This document shows, in pieces, positions 16,133-24,527 of a stretch of 35,753 nucleotides of DNA (positions are counted from its first letter, which is position 1; each line of letters starts with the position of its first letter). The position numbers and the translations under genes were made by a program. The notes below the pieces were generated by a model. That model saw only the letters and a list, made by a program, of their open reading frames with translations. It was not told where the DNA came from and did not search any database. Source of the stretch: Dysgonamonadaceae bacterium (GTDB lineage Bacteria > Bacteroidota > Bacteroidia > Bacteroidales > Azobacteroidaceae); the NCBI GenBank assembly GCA_031275735.1, contig JAISOJ010000058.1, positions 1-35,753 of the forward strand, read 5' to 3'.

Positions 16133-18655
16133 ATGAAACGAAAAACATTTTTATTCTATTTAAGTTTATCCTTTGTAGCGTTCTTCGTACAGGCGTGTAC
16201 CCCGGATAAAACAGAAAGACAAATCAGCGACTTTACGGAAGGTTGGAAATTTTTTTTGGGCGACGATCCTTCTGCAAAAAATAAACAGTATAACGATTCT
16301 CAATGGAGAACGCTAAATTTGCCCCACGACTGGAGCATAGAAGCGGATTTTTCGGCCGATAATCCGGCTTCGCCCGGTAGTGGCGCGTTACCGGGAGGCA
16401 TAGCTTGGTACAGGAAGGAATTTATGATAGATAAATCACTTGAAAACAAGAATATATATATCGACTTCGACGGTATATACAGGAACAGTCAAGTCTGGAT
16501 CAACGGTCAATTGTTGGGAGAACGCCCCTACGGATATATATCGTTTCGCTACGAACTTACGCCTTATATAAAAAAAGATGGGAAAAATGTAATTGCCGTA
16601 CGCGTAGATAATTCGAAGCAACCAAACTCCCGCTGGTACTCAGGCTCCGGAATATACCGCAATGTATGGTTGGTAGCGGTTAATCCGGTTCACATTGACC
16701 ATTGGGGCCTCTACGTTACGACAACCGAAGTTTCGAAACAATCCGCCAATGTACGAGTAGCCGCTACACTGAAAAACAATACCGGTGCAAAGGCAGATGT
16801 TGAACTGTTAACCACGCTTATCGACGCTACCGGCAAACACATTGCGCAGGCAAGCAACACAATCACTATCACACCTCGCAATACCGAAAAAGTAACACAA
16901 ACCCTTGTCGTGAAAAACCCTCAACTCTGGTCAATCCAAAATCCATATATTTATAAGGTATGGACGCTGGTAAAACAAGACGGGAAAGTAATAGACGATT
17001 ATGAAACCCCGACAGGCATACGCTATTTTTCTTTCGATAGCGGCAACGGATTTTTCCTGAACGGCGAGCCTGTAAAAATAAAAGGCGTATGCAATCACCA
17101 CGATTTAGGATGTCTGGGCGCTGCCGTAAACAAGCGCGCCATAGAACGTCAGTTGGAAATACTGAAAGACATGGGATGCAATGCCATTCGCACATCCCAT
17201 AACCCTCCTGCTCCCGAATTACTGGATTTATGCGACAAAATGGGGTTTCTTGTCATGGATGAAACATTCGATATGTGGCGTAAAAAGAAAACGCCTTTCG
17301 ATTACAGCGCCGATTTCCCTGAATGGCACGAAAGAGATTTAACCGACCTTATCCTGAGAGACCGCAACCATCCCTCCATATTTATATGGAGTATAGGAAA
17401 TGAAGTGCTGGAACAATGGTCGGATATAAATGCCGACACGCTGGATATGCAACAAGCAAACATGCTCTTGAACTTTGCCTATACACTGAGCAAAAAAGAT
17501 GAAAATACCCAAAACCTGCACGTTAACTCGGTTTTGACCATGAAAATGGCCGATAGGGTAAGAGAATTAGACCCCTCGCGTCCGGTTACCACAGGAAACA
17601 ACGAAGTAAATCCCGCCAACCACATCTTCCGGTCGGGAGCAATGGACGTAATCGGCTTCAATTACCATGAACACGCCTGGAACAAATCCAGTTTCCGGCA
17701 ACAGTTTCCCAACCGGAGCCTTTTAATCACCGAGTCTACGTCTGCCCTCATGTCGCGCGGCTTCTACCTGACGCCGTCGGACAGCGTGTATATCCGACCT
17801 CAAAGGTGGGATATCCCGTTCGATCATCCGGTACATCAATGCTCGGCCTACGACAATTGCCATGTGCCGTGGGGCAGTACGCATGAACAATCGTGGCGCA
17901 TAGTCAAAAACAACGACCATATCGCAGGAATGTTTATATGGACGGGGTTTGATTACCTGGGAGAACCAACTCCTTTCTGGTGGCCGTCGCGCAGTTCTTA
18001 TTTCGGGATTATCGACCTGGCCGGATTCCCCAAAGACGCATATTATATGTATCAAAGCGAATGGAGCGACAAAGACGTGCTTCATGTTTTCCCGCACTGG
18101 AATTGGAACGAAGGGGATACTGTCGATATTTGGGTATATTACAATCATGCCGACGAAGCGGAACTTTTCCTGAACGGTAAGTCTTTGGGACGCAAATCTA
18201 AACCGGAAAACGTATTTCATGTTTACTGGCGAATACCTTATCAAAAAGGCGCATTAAAAACCATATCTTATCGAAATGGTAAAGAAATATTGACAAAAGA
18301 AATAAAGACCGCCGGCGAACCCGCCTCCATAAGGCTGACAGCCGATAGACAAACTATAGCGGCCGACGGCAAAGACTTGTCTTTTGTTACGGTAGAAGCA
18401 TTAGATGCTGAAGGTAACGTCGTCCCAACGGCTAATGAGTTCATTCAATTTTATGTAGAAGGAGAAGGAACAATTGCCGGAACAGACAACGGCGACCCGA
18501 CCGATCCCAATTCATTGAAAAAACCTGCTCGAAAAATGTTTAATGGAAAAGCATTGGCAGTGATTCAATCATCTAATAAAGCCGGCATAGTAAAATTGAA
18601 GGCAAAATTGGAAAAACTAAAAAGTGCGAGTATTGAAATTAAGACAAAAAAATAA
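16133..18655 (+). CDS. GH2 beta-galactosidase-type exo-glycosidase lipoprotein
   Basis: 840 residues from the ATG at 16133. That start is chosen because it opens a proper lipoprotein signal (MKRKTFLFY, lipobox FVQAC, Cys at about 22); an upstream in-frame ATG at 15980 would lie inside the HTCS gene. Order: a GH2 sugar-binding sandwich with PHDW and YRKEF; an immunoglobulin-like domain; a clan-A barrel with acid/base E424 in WSIGNEV and nucleophile E534 in LLITES; and C-terminal domains including one with AELFLNGKSLG and an Ig-like tail. Many Bacteroidetes GH2 enzymes of this build are beta-galactosidases. In a xyloglucan-type locus it would strip galactose from side chains. Beta-glucuronidase or mannosidase specificity cannot be excluded from sequence alone. 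Confidence 0.9.
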   Translation: MKRKTFLFYLSLSFVAFFVQACTPDKTERQISDFTEGWKFFLGDDPSAKNKQYNDSQWRTLNLPHDWSIEADFSADNPASPGSGALPGGIAWYRKEFMIDKSLENKNIYIDFDGIYRNSQVWINGQLLGERPYGYISFRYELTPYIKKDGKNVIAVRVDNSKQPNSRWYSGSGIYRNVWLVAVNPVHIDHWGLYVTTTEVSKQSANVRVAATLKNNTGAKADVELLTTLIDATGKHIAQASNTITITPRNTEKVTQTLVVKNPQLWSIQNPYIYKVWTLVKQDGKVIDDYETPTGIRYFSFDSGNGFFLNGEPVKIKGVCNHHDLGCLGAAVNKRAIERQLEILKDMGCNAIRTSHNPPAPELLDLCDKMGFLVMDETFDMWRKKKTPFDYSADFPEWHERDLTDLILRDRNHPSIFIWSIGNEVLEQWSDINADTLDMQQANMLLNFAYTLSKKDENTQNLHVNSVLTMKMADRVRELDPSRPVTTGNNEVNPANHIFRSGAMDVIGFNYHEHAWNKSSFRQQFPNRSLLITESTSALMSRGFYLTPSDSVYIRPQRWDIPFDHPVHQCSAYDNCHVPWGSTHEQSWRIVKNNDHIAGMFIWTGFDYLGEPTPFWWPSRSSYFGIIDLAGFPKDAYYMYQSEWSDKDVLHVFPHWNWNEGDTVDIWVYYNHADEAELFLNGKSLGRKSKPENVFHVYWRIPYQKGALKTISYRNGKEILTKEIKTAGEPASIRLTADRQTIAADGKDLSFVTVEALDAEGNVVPTANEFIQFYVEGEGTIAGTDNGDPTDPNSLKKPARKMFNGKALAVIQSSNKAGIVKLKAKLEKLKSASIEIKTKK

Positions 18656-18689
18656 TTATTTCCGGAGTCGCAGTTTTTCATTACAAATG

Positions 18690-18721
18690 TTTGTATGTCT
18701 GAAAATTTTCATGTATGTTTG
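18690..18721 (+). promoter_or_regulatory. Predicted promoter of the cytochrome-oxidoreductase-isomerase operon
   Basis: TTTG at 18690-18693 and TATGTTTG at 18714-18721 are separated by 20 bp, matching both halves of the Bacteroidetes -33/-7 promoter with suitable spacing. It lies about 80 bp before the cytochrome-fusion gene and 35 bp after the GH2 stop, so the following three genes can be transcribed independently of the glycan locus. Confidence 0.5.
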
Positions 18722-18803
18722 TCTTTTGCTTTGCAAAAAAATACATATGCCTATATATGAGTTACACAAATAATACTCTTTATCTAAGGGAACTGTTCTG
18801 CCA

Positions 18804-20363
18804 ATGAAAAACGTAACGTCATCTAAATTGAAAGAAAAATTAAAGAAAAGAAAAATTTTAAAATATAAATCTTTCTATTTTTTTCTAGGGATATTCATAG
18901 GTATCTGTATGGTTATTTCCATTTACCAGACCTCGATCTATTTCTCGTCAGACGAATCGTGTATGATTTGCCATGTTCATCCGCATGTAACGGAGAGTTG
19001 GAAATTATCCAAACATGTCAATAACAACAGCGGAACCAAAGTCCACTGTGTGGATTGCCATCTTCCTCCCCAAAACCATACATGGAACTATTATTTGACT
19101 AAAACACGATTGGGATTTAAAGATATATGGGGATATCTCACTAAAGACAGCGCCGATTTTGACTGGAATCGAAAGTCGGAAATTGATTACGCTGTGACTT
19201 ATATCCCGAATGAATCGTGCAAAGAATGTCACGCCAATCTTTTTCCCGAAAAAATCTCCGATGAAGCTATTACCGCCCACTTGTATTACGAAGAAAATGA
19301 AAAAAAATTAAATCTCCAATGTATCAGTTGCCATTTGGACGCAGGCCATTTCAATCCTAATTACAAACACGAAAAAATGACCAACCTTCCGGTACGATAC
19401 GCTGCGGATACTTCATTGTATTTCAAAACGGCTACGCCGGTAAGAGTTTTTGAAAATTTTACCGAACATATACCCGGTTCGATGGTATCGTTTGAAATGA
19501 TTGCTGTTCCCGGCGGTACTTTCCGTATGGGTAGCCCCGTAGACGAACCGTTTCGGAAAGAAGATGAAGGTCCTGTCCGTACGGTAACACTTAGTCCGTT
19601 CTTCATGTCTGAAGTAGAGGTCACTTGGGATATGTATTGGACATTCTACGTAAAAACGATGAGTGAAGGCCGGACGCCTCCGGCTAATGTTTTTGCCAAC
19701 AATAGCCGCCCGGATGTTGATGCAATTTCCGGCCCTACCCCACCCTTCGGTTTTCCCGACCAAGGCTGGGGCGGAGGCAACCGCCCTGCTATCACGATGA
19801 CGCATTACGCGGCAGAAACTTTTTGTCAATGGTTATCGTTGGTAACAGGAAAGAAATACCGCTTGCCTACCGAAGCCGAATGGGAATATGCCGCACGCTC
19901 CGGCTCCGAAACGCCCTATTTTTTCGAAGGTAATCCTAAGAATTTTTCCAACAAAGGTTTTTGGCGTAAATTTTTCAAAGCAGACAGTAATACTATATCT
20001 TCATTTATTATTTATGCAAACAATAGTAAAAGTCGTACGCAGGAACCCGGTGCAGTTAAAGCAAATCCTTTGGGTCTAAAAAACATGTTGGGAAATGTAA
20101 TGGAATATTGTGCCGACAAATACGATCCGCAGGCTTACCGTAAAACGAACGAAAACGCGACGAATCCTTTGGTTACGGAAGGAACCGAATGGGTTGTTCG
20201 AGGAGGACACTACGCTTCCGATGCTGCCGACGTACGATGTGCCGCCCGCGATTATACAAAACACGACGCTTGGTTGAAAACCGATCCGCAACAGCCTAAA
20301 AGTATCTGGTGGTACTCGGACGTCCGTGGTATTGGATTCAGAATCGTATGCGAAAAGGAATAA
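18804..20363 (+). CDS. Membrane-anchored tetraheme NapC/NrfH-like cytochrome c fused to an SUMF1/FGE-like domain
   Basis: 519 residues. A basic N-terminus and one membrane helix (about 22-45) lead into four CxxCH heme c motifs at C53, C82, C139 and C173 (CMICH, CVDCH, CKECH, CISCH), in the style of NapC/NrfH quinol dehydrogenases. From about 225 to the end lies a formylglycine-generating-enzyme-like domain with GGTFRMGS, RLPTEAEWEYAAR, LGNVMEYCAD, RGGHY and GIGFRIV. The two catalytic cysteines of true FGE, normally between RGG and RCAAR, are missing: the stretch here is RGGHYASDAADVRCAAR. Sulfatase maturation is therefore unlikely, and a binding or structural role fits better, as in gliding proteins of the same fold. 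It heads an operon with two Tat-exported proteins and may pass electrons between them and menaquinone. The fusion is seen directly; the electron partner is inferred. Confidence 0.9.
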   Translation: MKNVTSSKLKEKLKKRKILKYKSFYFFLGIFIGICMVISIYQTSIYFSSDESCMICHVHPHVTESWKLSKHVNNNSGTKVHCVDCHLPPQNHTWNYYLTKTRLGFKDIWGYLTKDSADFDWNRKSEIDYAVTYIPNESCKECHANLFPEKISDEAITAHLYYEENEKKLNLQCISCHLDAGHFNPNYKHEKMTNLPVRYAADTSLYFKTATPVRVFENFTEHIPGSMVSFEMIAVPGGTFRMGSPVDEPFRKEDEGPVRTVTLSPFFMSEVEVTWDMYWTFYVKTMSEGRTPPANVFANNSRPDVDAISGPTPPFGFPDQGWGGGNRPAITMTHYAAETFCQWLSLVTGKKYRLPTEAEWEYAARSGSETPYFFEGNPKNFSNKGFWRKFFKADSNTISSFIIYANNSKSRTQEPGAVKANPLGLKNMLGNVMEYCADKYDPQAYRKTNENATNPLVTEGTEWVVRGGHYASDAADVRCAARDYTKHDAWLKTDPQQPKSIWWYSDVRGIGFRIVCEKE

Positions 20364-20405
20364 AATGAAAAACAAATGTATTATAAATTATTAAATACTA
20401 TTTTT

Positions 20406-21779
20406 ATGAAAAATAAAAACAATATCAGCAGACGAACTTTTCTAAAAAATTCCGCATTGGCCGGCGCTTTAGGTACCGTAGGAGCAAGCAGTCCTGCCTT
20501 ATTAAGCGCATGTAGCGGAAATTCCAAATCTAAAGTAAAGCCATTGAAAGAACCGGGTACCTATTATATTCCGGATTTAATGGATATAGCTCAGGACGGA
20601 CGCGAATTAAAAGCAGGTATTATTGGTTGCGGCGGACGTGGTTCGGGCGCTGCTTTTGATTTTCTAAACGCAGGTAATGGATTGACAATAACTGCATTGG
20701 GCGACACGTTCAAAGAACGTGCGGATGCTTTAGCCGATCAATTGAAAAACGACAAAGGAATTGATGTTCCTGAAGAGAGACGGTTTGTCGGATTGGAAGC
20801 TTACAAACAAGTGATTGATAGCGGTATAGATGTTGTTATCATTGCAACTCCGCCTTTCTTCCGTCCGATGCAATTCAAATACGCCGTCGAAAAAGGAAAA
20901 CACTCATTCCTTGAAAAACCCATTTGTGTAGATCCGATAGGCTATCGCTCGATTATGGCCACAGCCAAACAAGCGGCTGCCAAAAATCTTTGCATAGTTA
21001 CGGGTACACAACGCCATCATCAACGCAATTATGTGGAGTCGTACAAGAAAATCATGGAAGGCCTCATCGGTGAAATTACAGGAGGCTCTGTTTACTGGAA
21101 TCAGTCCATGCTTTGGTACAGAACGCGCGAAAAGAAATGGACGGAAGCCGAATGGATGATCAAAGATTGGGTGAACTGGAAATGGTTGTCGGGAGACCAT
21201 ATCGTTGAACAACATGTACATAACATTGATGTTTTCACTTGGTTCAGCGGATTGAAACCGGCAAGCGCTGTGGGTTTCGGTTCCCGTCAACGCCGGATTA
21301 CCGGCGATCAATACGACAATTTCAGCGTCGATTTTCTTATGGAAAATGGTATTCACCTGCATAGTATGTGCCGCCAAATTAACGGCTGCGCCAGTAATGT
21401 CAGTGAATTTATCCAAGGTACAAGAGGTTCTTGGTCGACTGCAAACGGCGAAACGGTCATCAAAGACCTTGCCGGTCAAATCGTATGGAAATACGATAGC
21501 GAAGCCGAAAAAATAAACTTCAAGCAAACGAACCCGTACGTTTTGGAACATGTGAATTGGATCAATCACATCCGTAGTAACCGGCCGATTGACCAGGCTT
21601 CGGAACTTGCGATTTCCAATATGGCCGGCATTATGGGGCGCGAATCGGCTTATACCGGCGCTGAAACAACTTGGGAACAAATGACAGCTTCTGCACTGGA
21701 TTATACTCCGGCAGATTTAAATTGGGGTAAGATGAATATGAGTACATTTACCGTTCCGATTCCGGGAACTAAAGAATAA
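20406..21779 (+). CDS. Tat-exported Gfo/Idh/MocA-family NAD(P)-dependent oxidoreductase, probable lipoprotein
   Basis: 457 residues from the ATG at 20406. This start puts the twin-arginine motif (ISRRTFLKN) near the N-terminus; another in-frame ATG lies ten codons upstream at 20376. The Tat signal ends at a lipobox-like LLSAC, implying a folded, cofactor-loaded lipoprotein outside the cytoplasm. The Rossmann fold shows AGIIGCGGRGSG (about 70-82), the family signature EKP in FLEKPICVD, and a catalytic-region motif HIVEQHVHNID with the expected His. Relatives oxidise or reduce sugar hydroxyls with tightly bound NAD(P). Exported Bacteroidetes members have been linked to glycoside 3-oxidation. 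The partners are the cytochrome fusion upstream (42-bp gap) and the isomerase downstream (5-bp gap). The substrate is unknown. Confidence 0.9.
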   Translation: MKNKNNISRRTFLKNSALAGALGTVGASSPALLSACSGNSKSKVKPLKEPGTYYIPDLMDIAQDGRELKAGIIGCGGRGSGAAFDFLNAGNGLTITALGDTFKERADALADQLKNDKGIDVPEERRFVGLEAYKQVIDSGIDVVIIATPPFFRPMQFKYAVEKGKHSFLEKPICVDPIGYRSIMATAKQAAAKNLCIVTGTQRHHQRNYVESYKKIMEGLIGEITGGSVYWNQSMLWYRTREKKWTEAEWMIKDWVNWKWLSGDHIVEQHVHNIDVFTWFSGLKPASAVGFGSRQRRITGDQYDNFSVDFLMENGIHLHSMCRQINGCASNVSEFIQGTRGSWSTANGETVIKDLAGQIVWKYDSEAEKINFKQTNPYVLEHVNWINHIRSNRPIDQASELAISNMAGIMGRESAYTGAETTWEQMTASALDYTPADLNWGKMNMSTFTVPIPGTKE

Positions 21780-21784
21780 TAATT

Positions 21785-22714
21785 ATGACGTTCAACAGAA
21801 GAAATTTTTTGAAAACATCTTTAGGAGGCGCGGCGTTTGCCGCCTTAGGAGGCGCTTCTATTGTATCCTGTTCTTCAACAGCTAAAGACAAACCGGATGA
21901 AGCTACAAAAGGAAATGTGGCCGAACTAAAGCTTTCTTTCCAGGAAGGTATCGCTCCGGGTGAAAACTTGAACGAAAAATTCGATTACATGGAAAATTTA
22001 GGCATTGTCGGTTTTGAACCGGGAGGAAACGGTCTTGCCGGACGCGTGAATGAAATTAAACAATCGCTCAAAGGACGCAGTATAAAGGTGAGCGCTATTT
22101 GCGCCGGGTTCAGAGGCTTTATTCTTTCGACCGACGAATCGGTGCGTAACGAATTTTTCAATTCAATGAAAGAAATTATCGCCGCTGCCGGAGAACTAGG
22201 CTCGGTAGGAGTTATCATGGTGCCCGCTTTTAATTCGCAAACGCCGGCATATCCGCACACACAGGAAACCCGTAATTTTCTCTGCGAGCAACTGAATACC
22301 TTGGGAAATTATGCTTCCGCACAAGGAACAACCATCATTCTTGAACCTTTGAACAGGCAAGAAGCTTTTTATTTGCGTATGGTAGCCGACGCCGCATCTA
22401 TTTGCCGAGATATTAATAATCCCAGCGTGCGTTGCATGGGCGACTTATGGCATATGACAGGGGAAGAAACATCCGACGCCGGCGCTTTACTTTCGGCGGG
22501 AGAATATCTGCAACATATTCATATCGCTAGCCGTAAACGCCGCAGTATGCCCGGCGAAGATGGGGAAGCGGATAATTACATCGCAGCTTTCAGTACATTG
22601 AAGCAACTCAATTACGACAAGTATGTATCTTATGAATGTGGGTGTCAAGGAGACCGGAGAATCGTTCTTCCGGAATCAGTAAAATTATTGCAAGAACAGT
22701 GGGCAAAAGCCTGA
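21785..22714 (+). CDS. Tat-exported sugar isomerase/epimerase-like TIM-barrel protein, probable lipoprotein
   Basis: 309 residues. A twin-arginine signal (FNRRNFLKTS) ends at a lipobox-like SIVSC (Cys at about 29), so the enzyme probably works outside the cytoplasm on a membrane. The rest is a xylose-isomerase-like (AP endonuclease 2 family) barrel. All four likely metal ligands are in family order: Glu in ILEPLNR, Asp in MGDLWHM, His in HIHIAS and Glu in SYECGCQ. Members isomerise or epimerise sugars, and some relatives cleave keto-glycosides by elimination. Five bases separate it from the oxidoreductase, so the two are surely cotranscribed. A sequential reaction, oxidation then isomerisation or lyase cleavage, is inferred. 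It is close to the usual family length plus an export signal. Confidence 0.88.
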   Translation: MTFNRRNFLKTSLGGAAFAALGGASIVSCSSTAKDKPDEATKGNVAELKLSFQEGIAPGENLNEKFDYMENLGIVGFEPGGNGLAGRVNEIKQSLKGRSIKVSAICAGFRGFILSTDESVRNEFFNSMKEIIAAAGELGSVGVIMVPAFNSQTPAYPHTQETRNFLCEQLNTLGNYASAQGTTIILEPLNRQEAFYLRMVADAASICRDINNPSVRCMGDLWHMTGEETSDAGALLSAGEYLQHIHIASRKRRSMPGEDGEADNYIAAFSTLKQLNYDKYVSYECGCQGDRRIVLPESVKLLQEQWAKA

Positions 22715-22727
22715 AAATTACCCTCAA

Positions 22728-22791
22728 ATGTTTCGAACGAAGAAAAAATCAAGTTTGACTGGCAAACAGATTTTCGCTCCGCTCGAAACAT
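22728..22791. terminator. Long imperfect hairpin between convergent genes
   Basis: TGTTTCGAACGAAG (from 22729) pairs with CTCCGCTCGAAACA (to 22790) at 12 of 14 positions. The interior adds nested pairs AAAATC/GATTTT and GTTTG/CAAAC around a short loop, giving one extended stem. It lies 14 bp after the isomerase stop codon and before the convergent CoA-transferase gene's 3' end. It has no strong U-tract, so the efficiency is uncertain. Confidence 0.6.
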
Positions 22792-22838
22792 GTACAATTC
22801 AAATATTTGTATTATAAAATAATACGCATTGATAAAAG

Positions 22839-24329
22839 TTAATAGTTGTCAAAATTTACATTTCGCATATCGCCCGTTTTGTTAAACGTATTGTGAAACG
22901 ACAGCGCAGCGGCAATATGTTGAGGAGTATGTCCTTTTTGTCCTAATTGGAGGTACTTTCGGAGGATATCTTTATATTCGGGAGCCACGCAATTGGCAAT
23001 TATTGTTTCTGCCCGTTGAATAGGAGAAAGTCCCCGTAAGTCGGCAACACCCTGTTCCGTAACCAAAATCTTCACCGAATGTTCACTATGATCCAAATGG
23101 GAAACCATCGGGACAATCGAACTGATTTTTCCGTTCTTGGCTGTCGAAGGAGCCGTAAAAATAGAAAGATAAGCATTGCGGCAAAAATCGCCCGAACCTC
23201 CGATACCATTCATCATTTTTGTACCAACTATATGAGTGGAATTGATATTTCCAAAAATATCAGCTTCTAAAGCTGTATTGATGGAAATCAGACCTAGGCG
23301 GCGAACTATTTCAGGGTTATTGGAAATTTCTTGAGGACGAAGCACCATTTTTTGCTTGAAGAAATCCAAATTATCGTACACGTTTTCCAATGCCGGCGTG
23401 CTTAAAGTTAATGAACAACCGCTAGCGAATGAAACACGTCCGGCTTGCATCAAGTCAATTACCGAATCCTGAATAACTTCCGTATAAATGCAGAAAGTAG
23501 GAATATCTTTGTTCGAACCCATAGCGCCTAATACGGCATTAGCCACATTGCCTACACCCGATTGTACCGGAAGAAAAGAAGCGGGGATTCGCCCTGCTTT
23601 AATTTCCGACGACAAAAAATTAGCTACATTTTCACCGATTTGATTAGTTAGATCGTCTGCCGGAGTGAAAGCGCCCACCTCATTAGGAAGGTTGGTTTCA
23701 ACAATACCGACTATCTTGGCAGGATCTACCTGAATATAAGGCACACCTATCCGTTCTTTCGGAGAATAAAGAGGAATTTCCCTACGGAAGGGAGGATCGG
23801 CCGGTTCATAAATGTCGTGCATCCCCGCCAATGTTTTCGGATGATAATGATTTAATTCAATAAAAATCATATCTGCTAAACGGGCTATAGTAGGAGAAAT
23901 ACCTACGGCAGATGTAAGGTACACTTTACCGTCGTCCGTTACATCGCATGCCTCTAAAATAGCAATACGGGGTCGGGGAAGAAATCCATACCTCAGGTAT
24001 TGTTGCAGTTCCGAAAGATGGAGATCAAAATAGGAGGCATCGTGCGAATTCAACGCATTCCTCAAATCTTGGTTCGATTGATAAGGGGAACGAAATTTAA
24101 TTGCATGTGCACGCGCTAAGACGCCGTCAATAGAATCGCCGGTCGAGGCGCCTGTAAACATACCTACTTTGAAAGGATTCCCCTTTGCATGTTCTTTTTC
24201 AGCTCTTTCTGCCAATGCAATAGTAATCGCTTTCGGACATCCGGCGGCGGTAAAACCGCTAAAACCAAGCACGTCATCGTTGTTTACCAAAGCGGCAAGT
24301 TCTTCAGCTGACATTTTTTTATAAGTCAT
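22839..24329 (-). CDS. Acetyl-CoA hydrolase/succinate CoA-transferase family protein
   Basis: 496 residues from the ATG at 24329. Upstream in-frame codons to 24374 encode a short hydrophobic extension that overlaps the predicted promoter, so the internal start MTYKK is preferred and gives the usual family length. The catalytic glutamate of class I CoA-transferases is visible in IYTEVIQD. The CoA-binding glycine-rich stretches GVGNVANA and GIGGSGDF, and FSGFTAAG near the N-terminus, are also present. The enzyme moves CoA between short acids such as acetate, succinate and propionate, a normal step in Bacteroidales fermentation. It is a single-gene unit on the minus strand, convergent with the oxidoreductase operon. 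Sequence alone does not separate hydrolase from transferase activity, though the family is mostly transferase. Confidence 0.92.
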   Translation of the reverse strand: MTYKKMSAEELAALVNNDDVLGFSGFTAAGCPKAITIALAERAEKEHAKGNPFKVGMFTGASTGDSIDGVLARAHAIKFRSPYQSNQDLRNALNSHDASYFDLHLSELQQYLRYGFLPRPRIAILEACDVTDDGKVYLTSAVGISPTIARLADMIFIELNHYHPKTLAGMHDIYEPADPPFRREIPLYSPKERIGVPYIQVDPAKIVGIVETNLPNEVGAFTPADDLTNQIGENVANFLSSEIKAGRIPASFLPVQSGVGNVANAVLGAMGSNKDIPTFCIYTEVIQDSVIDLMQAGRVSFASGCSLTLSTPALENVYDNLDFFKQKMVLRPQEISNNPEIVRRLGLISINTALEADIFGNINSTHIVGTKMMNGIGGSGDFCRNAYLSIFTAPSTAKNGKISSIVPMVSHLDHSEHSVKILVTEQGVADLRGLSPIQRAETIIANCVAPEYKDILRKYLQLGQKGHTPQHIAAALSFHNTFNKTGDMRNVNFDNY

Positions 24330-24371
24330 GACTAAAATAATTGAAATTAAACTATTTTTAAATAATAGGCG

Positions 24372-24379
24372 CAAAGGTA
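24372..24379 (-). promoter_or_regulatory. Predicted -7 element of the CoA-transferase gene
   Basis: The minus strand reads TACCTTTG, a perfect TAnnTTTG match, 42 bp before the chosen start at 24329. It partly overlaps the first codons of the longer possible reading frame, which argues for the shorter protein. Confidence 0.5.
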
Positions 24380-24474
24380 TAATTTTTAAGTCAATGTTAT
24401 AGTTAAAAACACATTCTTTTTATTAACCGAAAACTTGTTTGTAATAACTCTAAGATCCGCAAGCAACATTATAT

Positions 24475-24504
24475 CTCGGTGTAACTTTGTGTCTTCTTTG
24501 TGGT
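24475..24504. repeat. Degenerate 10-bp repeat, CTTTGTG-rich
   Basis: Three adjacent imperfect units, CTCGGTGTAA, CTTTGTGTCT and TCTTTGTGGT, occupy the gap between the type IX cargo gene's stop and the CoA-transferase promoter. Function is unknown. It may be a member of a dispersed intergenic repeat family. Confidence 0.4.
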
Positions 24505-24527
24505 TTTTCCTGTAATTGACAACACCC

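Noticed and set aside
18804-20363. Sulfatase-maturing enzyme call based on the FGE-like domain
   Set aside because: The catalytic cysteines are absent and no sulfatase gene is present in the window.
20904-21680. Minus-strand open frame opposite the Gfo/Idh/MocA gene
   Set aside because: The plus-strand product has full family motifs and a Tat signal; the antisense frame shows none.
24330-24374. Extended hydrophobic N-terminus of the CoA-transferase
   Set aside because: It overlaps the predicted -7 element and the family is cytoplasmic and normally starts near MTYKK.
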